A stretch of 64,000 nucleotides of DNA from Streptomyces diastaticus subsp. diastaticus (GTDB taxonomy: Bacteria > Actinomycetota > Actinomycetes > Streptomycetales > Streptomycetaceae). Position numbers and translations under genes: made by a program. Location of the stretch: NCBI RefSeq assembly GCF_011170125.1, contig NZ_BLLN01000005.1, forward strand, positions 1,302,001 through 1,366,000, given 5' to 3'. The notes below the pieces were generated by a model. The model did no database searches. It was not told the origin of the DNA and saw only the letters and a list, made by a program, of their open reading frames with translations. Each line of letters starts with the position of its first letter. Position 1 is the first letter of the stretch. Below are positions 48,789 through 64,000 of this stretch, one piece after another.

Positions 48789-51700
48789 TCACTGCGCTGC
48801 CCGCAGAATCCGGTTGATGGTGCGGCTGATCTCAGCCGCGTTCCGCGGCCAGTACATCTCGTTGTGAGCGCAGGCGATGTCGACGCGCTGCACACGTCCG
48901 TCGACGTGCTCCTGCCAGAGCACGTCCAGGTCCTCGTCCAGTTGCCGCTTGTCGTGGGTCTCCGGGTCGAGGAGTGCGTTGAAGAAGACGACGTCACCCC
49001 GGTACCGCGGTGAGGTGAACCGCCGCATCTGCTCCATCTGTCCGATGAAGATCGAGGAGGCGGTGGTGACGAGCGAGGGGTACTCCTCCATCCCTGCCAG
49101 GTGTCCCATGTAGTTGGCGAGGTAGCGGCGGACCATGGACTCGTCCAGCGCCTCCAGGTCGGCGAAGTGGCTGGAGGGCGCGGCGTCCAGCAGCGCCAGG
49201 AGGGCCACCTCGTGTCCGCGACGCTGGAGTTCGGCCGCCATGGCGTGCGCGAGGGTGCCGCCGAAGGACCAGCCCAGCAGGTGGTAGGGGCCGCTCGGCT
49301 GGACCTGGAGCACCTGCCCGAGGTAATCCTCGACCATCTCCTCGACGGAGCCGGCCGGCTCGGTGGTCCCGTCGAAGCCGCGTGCCTGGATGCCGTACAG
49401 CGGCCAGGCCGGGTCGAGGTGGCGGGCGAAGCCGAGGTAGGGCCAGCTCAGCCCGCCGCCCGGGTGCAGCCACCACAGCGGCGGCTTCTGCCCCTCTGTG
49501 CGGATCGGCAGCAGGACGGCGAACGGGTCCTCGAAGTCGGCGTCGGCGTCGGCGGTCAGCTGTTCCGCCAGTTCGGCGACGGTCGGATACTGGAACACCG
49601 TGCGGATCGGGACCTCCACGCCCAGCTTCTCGTGGATCCGCCACACCAGGCGCGTCAGCCGCAGGGAGTGGCCGCCGCAGGCGAAGAAGTCGTCGTCGAT
49701 GCCGATCCGGTCCAGGCCCAGCACCTCGGCGAAGAGCGCGGCGAGCTCCTCCTCGCGCGGGGTGCGCGGGGCCCGGTGCTCCCCGCCGACCGGGTCCGGC
49801 TCGGGGAGCGCGGCCCGGTCCACCTTGCCGTTCTCGGTGAGCGGCAGCCGGTCGAGGACGATGATCTCGGCGGGCATCATGAACTCCGGCAGCCGGCCGG
49901 AGAGCCGCTCGCGCAGCAGGGAGGGCAGCCGGGAGGCGCGGCGGGAGACCGCGGGGACGTTCGCCAGCCGGGCCGAGGGGGCGCCGGCGGGCCGGTACAG
50001 GCCGTCGCAGCAGACCGCGTCCACGTCGGGCACGACGGCCGCCTCGAAGCGGTCACCCGCCTGCGCCGACCACGTGCAGTACACCGCGAGCCCGCGCCGG
50101 GCGCCCCAGACCTCCAGTTCGGCCGGGTCGAGGGTGCCGCCCAGTTCGGCGGGAGCACCCCATTCGGCGGCCTCGCCCGCCAGGCGGGCGTTGGGAATGC
50201 CGGTGAGACGGAGCCGGCCGCCGTGCCGGGCCAGCGCGGTCTCCAGGTCGGCCAGTTCGCGCACCTCCGCCCCCCAGGCAGCCTCGGGCAGGTCGCCGAG
50301 GTTCAGTGGCTTCGCCGGTGCCTTGTGCAGCACGACCTCGTAGCGGTGGCGGGTCAGCTCGTTGTGGTGGGTGCCCTGCTTGAGGCGGACGTCGGCCGCG
50401 ACGGCGTCCGGGCGGGCCTCGGCCCAGCGGGTGAAGAAGCCGGGGTCGACGACGAGTTCCTTCTCGGCGAGCACCGCGCGTTCGACGGCGGCCTGCACGG
50501 CGGCCGGGCCGTCCGCGGGCTGTCGGCAGCGGTGCACCGCCGCGGCGAACGTGCGCAGGGTGCGGTGGTTGCGGACGTCGCCGAGCACGACGCGTCCGCC
50601 GGGTGCGAGCCGGTCCATCGCGAGATCGAGCACCCGGGTGAGGTAGTCGGCGTCCGGGAAGTACTGCACGACCGAGTTGAGGATCACCGTGTCGAAGTAC
50701 CCGGCGGGCAGGCCGTCGGCGTCGTCGGCGGGCTGGCAGCGCAGGGTCACCTTGCCCGACAGCCGCCGGTCGGCGCCGGTCTGGGCGCGCAGCCGCTCGA
50801 TGACGGGCGCCGAGAAGTCGGTGCCCCAGTACTCCTCGGCCTCCGGTGCGAGCGGGCCGAGCAGCAGACCGGAGCCGACACCGATCTCCAGCACCCGGCG
50901 CGGGCGCAGGGACCGCACCCGCCGCAGCACCGCCTCGCGCCAGGACCGCATCTCCGCCAGCGGGACGGGGCGGCCGGTGTAGGAGCTGTTCCAGCCGGTG
51001 AAGTCCTCGCCGACCGTGTCGGTGGCGACCTCGGTCCCGCCATACATGGTGTCGTAGATCTCGCGCCACTCGCTGACCTGTTCGGCGGCGTCTCGGCCGG
51101 TGGAAGCGGTGCTGTCGGGCACCACGTAGGCGACCATGCGGCGTTCGCCGAGCCGGTCCCGGCGCACGGCGACCACCGCGTTCGCCACGCCGTCCTGCTC
51201 GCGCAGCACCGCCTCCAGCTCGCCCGGCTCGACGCGGAAGCCGCGCAGCTTGAGCTGGTCGTCGCTGCGGCTGACGTAGTGAAGGCGGCCGTCGGCGTCC
51301 CAGCGCACCAGGTCGCCCGTGCGGTACACACGCGCTCCCGGCTGCGCGGACGGGTCGGGCACGAACCGGGCGGCGGTCAGGCCCGGGCGGCCCGCGTAAC
51401 CGCGCGCCACGCCGTCACCGCCGATGTACAGCTCACCCACCACGCCGGGTGGCACCGGCCGCAGCCGGTCGTCCAGGACGAGGAGCCGGCTGCCGTCCAT
51501 CGGGGCGCCGATGGGCAGCGGGTCGGTGCACTGCGCCGCCGAGGCCATCCGGTGCCGGGAGGCGAACGTGGTGGTCTCGGTCGGGCCGTAACCGTTGACC
51601 ACGGTGACACCGGGGCAGGCGTCGAGGACCGTGCGGACGGCGGTCGGCGACAGGACGTCCCCGCCGGCCCACACCTCCTGGACGGCGCCGAAGCACTCGA

Positions 51701-54700
51701 CGTGCTGTTCGGCCATCACGGCGAACAGTCCGGCGGTCAGCCAGAGCGCCGTCACCTCCCGCTCGGTGATCACCCGGGCGAGTTCCGCGGTGTCCGGCCG
51801 GCCGGCGCGGGCCACCACGGTCGTGCCGCCGCCGAGCAGCGGCACCCACATCTCGTACGTCGACGCGTCGAAGGTGTGCGGCGAGTGGAAGAGGACGCGG
51901 CGATGGGCGCCGGTGCGGAAGCAGCTGTCGAGCGCGAGGTCGACGACGTTGCGGTGGGTCACCTCCACGCCCTTGGGGCGGCCGGTGGAACCCGAGGTGT
52001 ACATCACGTAGGCGACGGCGTGCTCGCCGACGCCTTCCACCTCGGGCGGCGAGTCGGGCAGCCCGTCGAGGTCCGCCTCGGCGAGTCCCCCGTCCACGGT
52101 GACCGCCGCGTCGAGGTCCGCGAGCAGGAAGTCGATGCGCTCGGGCGGGTGGGTCGGGTCGACGGGCGCGTAGACGGCACCGGCCTTGAGGACACCGAGG
52201 ATGGCGGCGACCAGCAGCGGCGAGCGTTCCATCACGAGGGCGACGCGGTCGCCCGGGCGGGCGCCGCGGGCCACGAAGTGGTGCGCGAGGCGGTTGGCCC
52301 AGCGGTCCAGTTCGGCGTAGGTCCAGGTGCGCGAGGAGTCGGCGGAGACCAGCGCGGTCGCGTCCGGGGTCGCGGCGACGGCGGCGGCGAACCGCTCGGG
52401 AAGGGTGCCGGCCTCGAGCCCGGCGCCCCGGGCCGGGCCGGACCAGGCGCTCAACGCCGCGCGCTCGTGCTCGGTCAGGACACCGACGGATCCGATGGGT
52501 GTGTCGGGCGCCGCGACCACCTGGCGCAGGAAGTGCAGCCACCGGTCGAGGAGCGTCCTGACCGTCTCCACCTCGAAGAGGTCGGTGGCGTACTCCGCGA
52601 AGCCCTCGATGCGGGCCGGCGCGTCTTCCTCGTCCCGTTCGGTGACGCTGATGAACAGGTCGAAGCGCGCGGTGCCCAGGGAGAGCGGCTCCTCGGTCAC
52701 GGTGAGGCCGGACAGGTGGAACTCCGGCCGCGTGTTGTTCTGCAGGGCCAGGCACACCTGGAAGAGCGGGTGGTGGGCGGGCGAGCGGACCGGGTTGAGC
52801 ACCTCGACCAGGTGCTCGAACGGGATGTCCTGGTGGTCGTAGGCGGCGAGGCTGCTCTCGCGGACCCGGTCGACGAGCTCGGCGAAGGAGGGGTCGCCGG
52901 AGGTGTCCGCTCGCAGCACCCACGTGTTGACGAAGAAGCCGACCAGCCGGTTGAGCGCCTCGTCGGTGCGTCCGGCGATGGGCGAGCCGATCGGCACGTC
53001 CGTGCCCGCGCCGAGCCTGGTGAGCAGCGCGGCCAGGGCCGCCTGGAGCACCATCGACACCGTGGCGCCGCGCTCCCGGGCCATCCGGCGCACAGCGTCG
53101 GTCAGCTGGGGGTCGAGTGCGAGCGGCACCAGATCGCCGGCGTACGACGCGACGGCGGGCCGGGGCCGGTCGATGGGGGGCGTGACGGTCTCGGGCAGGC
53201 CGGCCAGCTGGGTCGTCCAGTAATCCAGCTGCCGCCGGTAGAGGCTGCCCGGGTTCTCGCTGTCGCCCAGCAGTTCCCGCTGCCAGAGGGTGTAGTCGGC
53301 GTACTGCACGGCAAGCGGTTCCCACTGCGGCGCCCGGCCCGCGCTGCGGGCCTCGTAGGCGGTGGCGAGGTCCTCGGCGAGCGGGAGGGCGGACCAGCCG
53401 TCGGCGACGATGTGGTGTGCGCCGATGAGGAACACCGCCTCGCGTTCGCCCGTCCGCAGCAGCCAGGAGCGGAAGGGGATCTCGGCCGCCAGGTCGAACG
53501 GACGGCGCGCCGCCTCGCGCAGGACGCCGGGCAGCTCGGCCTCGGTGATCTCGTGCTCCTCCCAGGGGACCTCGACCGCGGTCGGCGGCAGGATCCGCTG
53601 GTACGGCTGCCCGTCCGCCTCGCCGAAGACGGTGCGCAGGGATTCGTGCCGCTCGACGACGTCGTGCACGGCGCGGCGCAGGGCGGCCGCGTCGAGCGCG
53701 CCGCGCATCCGCAGGGCCAGCGCGACGTTGTAGGTCGCCGAGGGCCCCTCGAAGCGGTGGATGAACCACAGCCGCTGCTGGGCGTAGGACAGGGGCAGCC
53801 GCTCGGGCCGCGCCTGGGGTCGCAGCGGCGCGCGGAGGTGGTTCAGGGTGGTCAGGTGGGCCGCGAGTTCGGCGACGGTGGGCGACTGGAAGACGGCCCG
53901 GATGGGGATCTCCACACCGTGCTCGGCCCGGATGCGGCTGACCAGCCGGGTGGCCAGGAGCGAGTGGCCGCCGATGGAGAAGAAGTTGTCGTCCACGCCG
54001 ACCCGGTCGAGACCGAGGACCCCGGCGAACAGCGCGCACAGCGACTCCTCCTCCGGTGTGGCGGGGGCCCGGCCGCCACCGGCCGTGTAGTCGGGCGTGG
54101 GCAGAGCCCGCCGGTCGGGCTTGCCGTTGTCGGTCAGCGGCACGGCGGCGATGGGCACGATGGCGGCCGGGATCATGTACTCGGGCAGAGTCTCCCGCAG
54201 ATACCCGCGCAGGGCGGGCAGCAGTGCCGTAACGGCGGCGGCGGCCGCGGGGTCGTTCGCCGGGGTGCGTCCGTCGGTGGCCGGCAGGTATGTGCAGGTG
54301 AGGAGGGTGCCGGCCGCCGGGCTGTCGCGCAGCACGACGACGTCGAGCAGGTCGACGGCTTCGGCCGACCAGGTCGGCACCGCGTCCCAGCCGTGCCGGG
54401 CGGCCCAGGCACGGATCTCGGCGGTGTCGAGCGGCGGCAGCTCCGGCGCGGCGGAGCCGTCGAGGCCGAGGGCGCGGGCCGCTGCGGCCTCATCGGTGAG
54501 GCGGGCGTTCGGGATTCCGGTGATCCGCACCGCCGGCTCCGGCCGGTCGCCTATGCGGTCGGCGAGCCGGCCCAGGTCGCCTTCCCAGGCCAGGGTGGGG
54601 ACGCCGTCGAGCCGTCGCGGGGCGTCCGCCGGTTCCGTGCCCGGCTTGTGCAGCACGACCTCGTAGCGGTGCCGGGTCAGCTCGTTGTGGTGGACGCCGT

Positions 54701-57700
54701 CCTTGGTGCGGATGTCGGCTCCGGCCCCCCCGGCCCGGTGGGCCCAGCTCAGGAACCACTCGGGGTCGACCACCAGCTCATTCTCCAGCAGGACGGCCTG
54801 TTCGACCGTGGTGCGCAGGACGGCCGGTGCCGCATCAGGGTGCTTCGCCCGCTGGACGCCCGTCTGGAGCGTGGGCAGGGAGGCGGCCCGCCGGACGTCG
54901 CCGAGGACGATCCGGCCGCCGGGCGCGAGCAGTTCCCAGGCGCCGTCCAGGACCCGGGCGAGGTAGCGGTCGTCAGGGAAGTACTGCACGACCGAGTTGA
55001 GCAGCACGGTGTCGAAGGTGCCACGGGGCAGTCCGGTGAGATCGTCGGCGGCCTGGTGGCGCAACCGGACTCGGTCGGCCAGGCCGGCCCGGGTCACCTG
55101 CTCGCCGAGCCGGTCGATCACGGCCCGGGAGAGGTCGGTGGCCCAGTACTCCTCCACCCGGCCGGCGAGGTGCGCGAGCAGGAGCCCGGTGCCGACGCCC
55201 AGTTCGAGGACGCGCTCGGGCGACCATCGCAGGACGCCTTCCACGGCGGCGTCGCGCCAGGCCCGCATCTCGTCGAGCGGGATCGGCTCACCGGTGGAGG
55301 AGTCGTTCCAGCCCGTGAAGTCCTCACCGAATCCGTGTCCGCCGTCGTCGGAGTAGGTCTGGTCGTAGACCTCCTGCCATTCCTCCACCTGGTCGTCGGT
55401 GCCGCCGGCGGGCGGGAGGGCTCCGGTGTCGGGGACGACATAGGCGACCAGGCGCAGATCGCCGGGCTGGTCTTCGCGGGCGGTGACGATGGCCTGGCGG
55501 ACGGCCGGGTGCCGGACCAGGGCGTGCTCGATCTCGCCGGGCTCGACGCGGAACCCGCGCAGCTTGACCTGGTTGTCGGCGCGGCCGAGGAAGCAGATGT
55601 TGCCGTCCGGGAAGAAGCTGGCGCGGTCGCCGGTGCGGTACAGCCTGTCGCCCTCACGTGCGCTGAACGGGTCACGGACGAATCGTTCCGCGGTCAGTTC
55701 CGGCCGGTTGACATAGCCGACGCAGAGACAGTCCCCGCCGATGTACAGGTCGCCCTCGACGCCGACGGGGCACGGCTCCATGTTCTCGTCGAGCACGTAG
55801 TAGCGGGCGTTGTCGATGGGACGGCCGTAGGGGATGCTGCGCTGGGACGGGTCGATCTCCCGGACCCGGAAGTAGTTGGACCACACCGTCGCCTCGGTGG
55901 CGCCGCCGAGGCTGACGATCTCCGCGCCGGTGAACACCCGGCGGACCTCGTCGGGCAGCGACAGCGGGGTGTAGTCACCGGAGAGGAACACCAGGCGCAG
56001 GTCGCCGGTGCCCTCGTACCCGCCGTCCTCCGTGAGCAGGGATGCGACCTGGTTGAGGGTGGTGGGCACCGAGTCCCAGAAGGTGATCGGCTCCGTGAGC
56101 AGGACGTCCAGGAGCAGCTGCGGATCGCGCTGCTGGACAGCGTCCGCGAGGTAGACGCCGCCGCCGCAGCCGAGCAGGCCGAAGATGTCGAAGACGGAGA
56201 GGTCGAAGCCCAGCGAGGTGACACACAGGACGACGTCGTCGGGGCCGAACGCGAACGTGCGGTAACACCAGTCGATCAGGTTGTGCACCGGGCGGTGGGT
56301 GACAGCGACGCCCTTCGGCTTCCCGGTGCTGCCGGACGTGAAGATGATGTACGCCGTGTTGTCCGGTCCCGCGGCCGGTTCCGGATCGTGGTCGGCGCCG
56401 GGCGACCGGGCGTCGGCGAGTTCGGCGAGCCGGACGCCGTCCGGCAGGGACCAGCGTTCGGTGTCCGGCGTGGACAGCACGAGGGAGCACCCGGCATCGG
56501 CGAGCATGCCGGCCACGCGGTCGGCGGGCAGCGCCGGCTCCAGCGGGAGATAGGCGCCGCCCGCCTTGAGCACGCCGAGGACGGCGGCGATCATGGCCGG
56601 CCCACGGGGAACTCCGACACCGACGACGGTCTCCGGGCCGACGCCGCGTTCCTTGAGGTCCCAGGCGACGCGGTTCGCCCACCGGTTCAGCTCGCCGTAG
56701 GTCATGGTGCCGTCGGCCCAGCGCAGGGCGGTGGCGTCCGGGCGCCGTGCGGCCTGCTCCTCGAAGAGCAGATGGACCGGTCCCGGGCAGTGGACGGGGT
56801 GGGCGGTGTCGTTCCACTCGACGAGGATCCTGTGGCGCTCGGCGGCGTCGAGGAAGTCGCCGGGCCGGCCGGCCCCGGCCGCTGCGCCGACGGTGGTCCT
56901 CGGGTCGGCCACCACCTCTTCGACGACGGCCACGAACCGTGCCGCGATGTCCTCCACGGTGGAGCGGTCGAAGAGGTCGGTGGCGTACTCGATCTCACCG
57001 ACGACGGAGCCGGTGGAGTCGTCCGGCGCCAGGTTGAAGAACAGGTCGAACTTGGCGCTGCCGGTGGGCAGCGGTTCCATCGTCACGGTGAGACCCGGCA
57101 GGTCCAGGTGCGGTGGGGTGTTGTTCTGCCACGCCAGCACCACCTGGAACAGGGGGTGATGCGCGGTCGACCGCTCCGGCCGCAACAGCTCCACGAGCCG
57201 CTCGAACGGCACATCCTGGTGATCGTAGGCGGCAAGCGCCTTCTTCCGTACCTGTTCAAGCACCCACTCGAAAGTCCGGTCCGCGGTCACCTGCACGCGC
57301 AGCGTCCAGGTATTGACGAAGAAACCCACCAGTTCACTCAGCGCCTCCTCCGTACGGCCCGCGATCGGCGAGCCGACGGTCACATCCTTGCCTCCTCCCA
57401 GCCGATGCAGCAATACCACCAAGGCGGCCTGGAGCACTATCGCCGTCGTGACACCATTGGCTTGCGCCATTTTCTCTGCGGCGGCGCGCAGCTCGGCGGA
57501 CAACCCGACCGGGACCGATCCGCCGCAAAAACTCGCCACCTCGGGACGGGGCCGGTCCAGGGGCAAGGGAAGGGGCTTGGACACACCGGCCAGTTCCTCG
57601 CGCCAATAGGCACTCTGCGTCGAGACGACGCTGTCCGGATCCTTTTCGTCACCCAGCATTTCCTGCTGCCACAGCGCGTAGTCCGAATACTGCACAGGCA

Positions 57701-58190
57701 GTTCGGGCCAGTCCGGTGCCGTGCCGGTCACCCGGGACCGGTAGGCCGTCGACACGTCACGTGCCAGCGGGGCCAGCGAGCCGCCGTCGCCCGCGATGTG
57801 GTGGATCACCAGGACAACCAGGAACTCCTCGTCGCCACTCTGGAGGACGCAGCCGCGCAGCGGTATGTCCGTCGACAAGTCGAACCAGCTGCCGCTCACC
57901 GACGCCACCACGCCGGACACCCGCTCGGGGGCCACCCGGCCCCAGTCCTGCCAGGGCAGGTCGATCTCGGCAGGGTCGAGAACACGCTGGTACGGCTGGC
58001 CGTCGGACTCCGCGAAGACCGTGCGCAGGACTTCGTGGCGCACCATCACGTCGCGAAACGCCGCCCGCAGCGCGACGGCGTCGAGCGGGCCGTGGCAGCG
58101 CAGGAGCAGCGGGATGTTGTAGGTGGAGGAAGAGCCTTCGAAGCGGTTGATGAACCACATTCGCCGCTGCGCGTACGACAGGGGGGTCAT
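48789..58190 (-). CDS. NRPS, two modules with inserted N-methyltransferases: C-A(MT)-PCP-C-A(MT)-PCP-TE
   Basis: A 3133-residue synthetase; ATG at 58190 with AGGAG upstream, opening directly in C motif 1. Approximate domains: C 1-430; A 470-1360 with an N-MT insert at ~930-1190 ([15 protein letters not shown]); PCP ~1400 ([17 protein letters not shown]); C 1460-1890 (HHIVADGWS); A 1930-2800 with MT ([13 protein letters not shown]); PCP ~2830 ([14 protein letters not shown]); TE 2880-3133 ([12 protein letters not shown]). Aligning to GrsA, pockets read D-L-F-D-F-S-L-V-W (Cys-like) and D-A-Y-W-W-G-G-T-F (Val-like). Product part: N-Me-Cys, N-Me-Val, then dimerising cyclisation by TE, as in triostin/echinomycin. 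Confidence 0.92.
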   Translation of the reverse strand: MTPLSYAQRRMWFINRFEGSSSTYNIPLLLRCHGPLDAVALRAAFRDVMVRHEVLRTVFAESDGQPYQRVLDPAEIDLPWQDWGRVAPERVSGVVASVSGSWFDLSTDIPLRGCVLQSGDEEFLVVLVIHHIAGDGGSLAPLARDVSTAYRSRVTGTAPDWPELPVQYSDYALWQQEMLGDEKDPDSVVSTQSAYWREELAGVSKPLPLPLDRPRPEVASFCGGSVPVGLSAELRAAAEKMAQANGVTTAIVLQAALVVLLHRLGGGKDVTVGSPIAGRTEEALSELVGFFVNTWTLRVQVTADRTFEWVLEQVRKKALAAYDHQDVPFERLVELLRPERSTAHHPLFQVVLAWQNNTPPHLDLPGLTVTMEPLPTGSAKFDLFFNLAPDDSTGSVVGEIEYATDLFDRSTVEDIAARFVAVVEEVVADPRTTVGAAAGAGRPGDFLDAAERHRILVEWNDTAHPVHCPGPVHLLFEEQAARRPDATALRWADGTMTYGELNRWANRVAWDLKERGVGPETVVGVGVPRGPAMIAAVLGVLKAGGAYLPLEPALPADRVAGMLADAGCSLVLSTPDTERWSLPDGVRLAELADARSPGADHDPEPAAGPDNTAYIIFTSGSTGKPKGVAVTHRPVHNLIDWCYRTFAFGPDDVVLCVTSLGFDLSVFDIFGLLGCGGGVYLADAVQQRDPQLLLDVLLTEPITFWDSVPTTLNQVASLLTEDGGYEGTGDLRLVFLSGDYTPLSLPDEVRRVFTGAEIVSLGGATEATVWSNYFRVREIDPSQRSIPYGRPIDNARYYVLDENMEPCPVGVEGDLYIGGDCLCVGYVNRPELTAERFVRDPFSAREGDRLYRTGDRASFFPDGNICFLGRADNQVKLRGFRVEPGEIEHALVRHPAVRQAIVTAREDQPGDLRLVAYVVPDTGALPPAGGTDDQVEEWQEVYDQTYSDDGGHGFGEDFTGWNDSSTGEPIPLDEMRAWRDAAVEGVLRWSPERVLELGVGTGLLLAHLAGRVEEYWATDLSRAVIDRLGEQVTRAGLADRVRLRHQAADDLTGLPRGTFDTVLLNSVVQYFPDDRYLARVLDGAWELLAPGGRIVLGDVRRAASLPTLQTGVQRAKHPDAAPAVLRTTVEQAVLLENELVVDPEWFLSWAHRAGGAGADIRTKDGVHHNELTRHRYEVVLHKPGTEPADAPRRLDGVPTLAWEGDLGRLADRIGDRPEPAVRITGIPNARLTDEAAAARALGLDGSAAPELPPLDTAEIRAWAARHGWDAVPTWSAEAVDLLDVVVLRDSPAAGTLLTCTYLPATDGRTPANDPAAAAAVTALLPALRGYLRETLPEYMIPAAIVPIAAVPLTDNGKPDRRALPTPDYTAGGGRAPATPEEESLCALFAGVLGLDRVGVDDNFFSIGGHSLLATRLVSRIRAEHGVEIPIRAVFQSPTVAELAAHLTTLNHLRAPLRPQARPERLPLSYAQQRLWFIHRFEGPSATYNVALALRMRGALDAAALRRAVHDVVERHESLRTVFGEADGQPYQRILPPTAVEVPWEEHEITEAELPGVLREAARRPFDLAAEIPFRSWLLRTGEREAVFLIGAHHIVADGWSALPLAEDLATAYEARSAGRAPQWEPLAVQYADYTLWQRELLGDSENPGSLYRRQLDYWTTQLAGLPETVTPPIDRPRPAVASYAGDLVPLALDPQLTDAVRRMARERGATVSMVLQAALAALLTRLGAGTDVPIGSPIAGRTDEALNRLVGFFVNTWVLRADTSGDPSFAELVDRVRESSLAAYDHQDIPFEHLVEVLNPVRSPAHHPLFQVCLALQNNTRPEFHLSGLTVTEEPLSLGTARFDLFISVTERDEEDAPARIEGFAEYATDLFEVETVRTLLDRWLHFLRQVVAAPDTPIGSVGVLTEHERAALSAWSGPARGAGLEAGTLPERFAAAVAATPDATALVSADSSRTWTYAELDRWANRLAHHFVARGARPGDRVALVMERSPLLVAAILGVLKAGAVYAPVDPTHPPERIDFLLADLDAAVTVDGGLAEADLDGLPDSPPEVEGVGEHAVAYVMYTSGSTGRPKGVEVTHRNVVDLALDSCFRTGAHRRVLFHSPHTFDASTYEMWVPLLGGGTTVVARAGRPDTAELARVITEREVTALWLTAGLFAVMAEQHVECFGAVQEVWAGGDVLSPTAVRTVLDACPGVTVVNGYGPTETTTFASRHRMASAAQCTDPLPIGAPMDGSRLLVLDDRLRPVPPGVVGELYIGGDGVARGYAGRPGLTAARFVPDPSAQPGARVYRTGDLVRWDADGRLHYVSRSDDQLKLRGFRVEPGELEAVLREQDGVANAVVAVRRDRLGERRMVAYVVPDSTASTGRDAAEQVSEWREIYDTMYGGTEVATDTVGEDFTGWNSSYTGRPVPLAEMRSWREAVLRRVRSLRPRRVLEIGVGSGLLLGPLAPEAEEYWGTDFSAPVIERLRAQTGADRRLSGKVTLRCQPADDADGLPAGYFDTVILNSVVQYFPDADYLTRVLDLAMDRLAPGGRVVLGDVRNHRTLRTFAAAVHRCRQPADGPAAVQAAVERAVLAEKELVVDPGFFTRWAEARPDAVAADVRLKQGTHHNELTRHRYEVVLHKAPAKPLNLGDLPEAAWGAEVRELADLETALARHGGRLRLTGIPNARLAGEAAEWGAPAELGGTLDPAELEVWGARRGLAVYCTWSAQAGDRFEAAVVPDVDAVCCDGLYRPAGAPSARLANVPAVSRRASRLPSLLRERLSGRLPEFMMPAEIIVLDRLPLTENGKVDRAALPEPDPVGGEHRAPRTPREEELAALFAEVLGLDRIGIDDDFFACGGHSLRLTRLVWRIHEKLGVEVPIRTVFQYPTVAELAEQLTADADADFEDPFAVLLPIRTEGQKPPLWWLHPGGGLSWPYLGFARHLDPAWPLYGIQARGFDGTTEPAGSVEEMVEDYLGQVLQVQPSGPYHLLGWSFGGTLAHAMAAELQRRGHEVALLALLDAAPSSHFADLEALDESMVRRYLANYMGHLAGMEEYPSLVTTASSIFIGQMEQMRRFTSPRYRGDVVFFNALLDPETHDKRQLDEDLDVLWQEHVDGRVQRVDIACAHNEMYWPRNAAEISRTINRILRAAQ

Positions 58191-58198
58191 GGTTTCTC

Positions 58199-64000
<5,802 letters not shown>

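Overview
The window is chromosomal DNA of very high GC from an actinomycete, almost certainly a Streptomyces. The evidence is strongly GC-biased third codon positions, many GTG/TTG starts, an mce operon, a DUF574-type methyltransferase, a TerD protein, an MsiK-dependent-type sugar ABC operon lacking its own ATPase, and a large NRPS locus.

Left part (1 to about 28.4 kb) looks like ordinary chromosome. Positions 1-7241 (minus strand) hold a translationally coupled mce lipid-import operon: ATPase, two YrbE permeases, then five Mce proteins, the last cut by the window edge. Its 756-bp upstream region carries a duplicated operator-like module. Next come three secreted proteins of unknown function (plus), a PucR-type regulator (plus) with a strong terminator, a TerD protein, a GH15 glucan hydrolase and a DUF574 methyltransferase (minus), a WGR/beta-propeller protein (minus), a deaminase (plus), a long-form GAPDH (plus), a putative glycosyltransferase (minus), and a DeoR-controlled polyol uptake and oxidation operon (plus, 23.3-28.4 kb).

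Middle part (28.4-31.5 kb) is a junction zone. An Old Yellow Enzyme gene and a divergent TetR gene, plus a decayed transposase, sit between two direct repeats. Each repeat encodes the last ~20 residues of a TrmA/RlmD-type RNA methyltransferase without the rest of the gene. This is the footprint expected of elements inserted at the 3' end of that gene.

Right part (31.5-64 kb) is a non-ribosomal peptide cluster that I read as a quinomycin/triostin (echinomycin)-type bisintercalator locus. The two large NRPSs give A(Ser)-PCP-E-C-A(Gly/Ala)-PCP, then C-A-MT-A(Cys)-PCP-C-A-MT-A(Val)-PCP-TE. Substrate pockets read from the sequence are consistent with D-Ser, Ala or Gly, N-methyl-Cys and N-methyl-Val, the triostin/echinomycin order. 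Around them are an MbtH protein, an A-PCP didomain, a P450 and a short tryptophan 2,3-dioxygenase (quinoxaline or quinoline chromophore supply). There are also a GliT-like dithiol oxidase with CPFC, a small methyltransferase in the position of the disulfide-to-thioacetal enzyme, a DrrAB-type exporter, and a UvrA-like resistance protein divergent from a double-MerR regulator. A flavin oxidase, a DoxX-like membrane protein, an erythromycin-esterase-like protein and an orphan winged-helix regulator complete the set. The left edge of the cluster is a frameshifted, truncated adenylation domain. The chromophore-activating ligase, type II thioesterase and remaining chromophore genes are not in the window and are expected beyond 64 kb, as is the N-terminus of the first NRPS.
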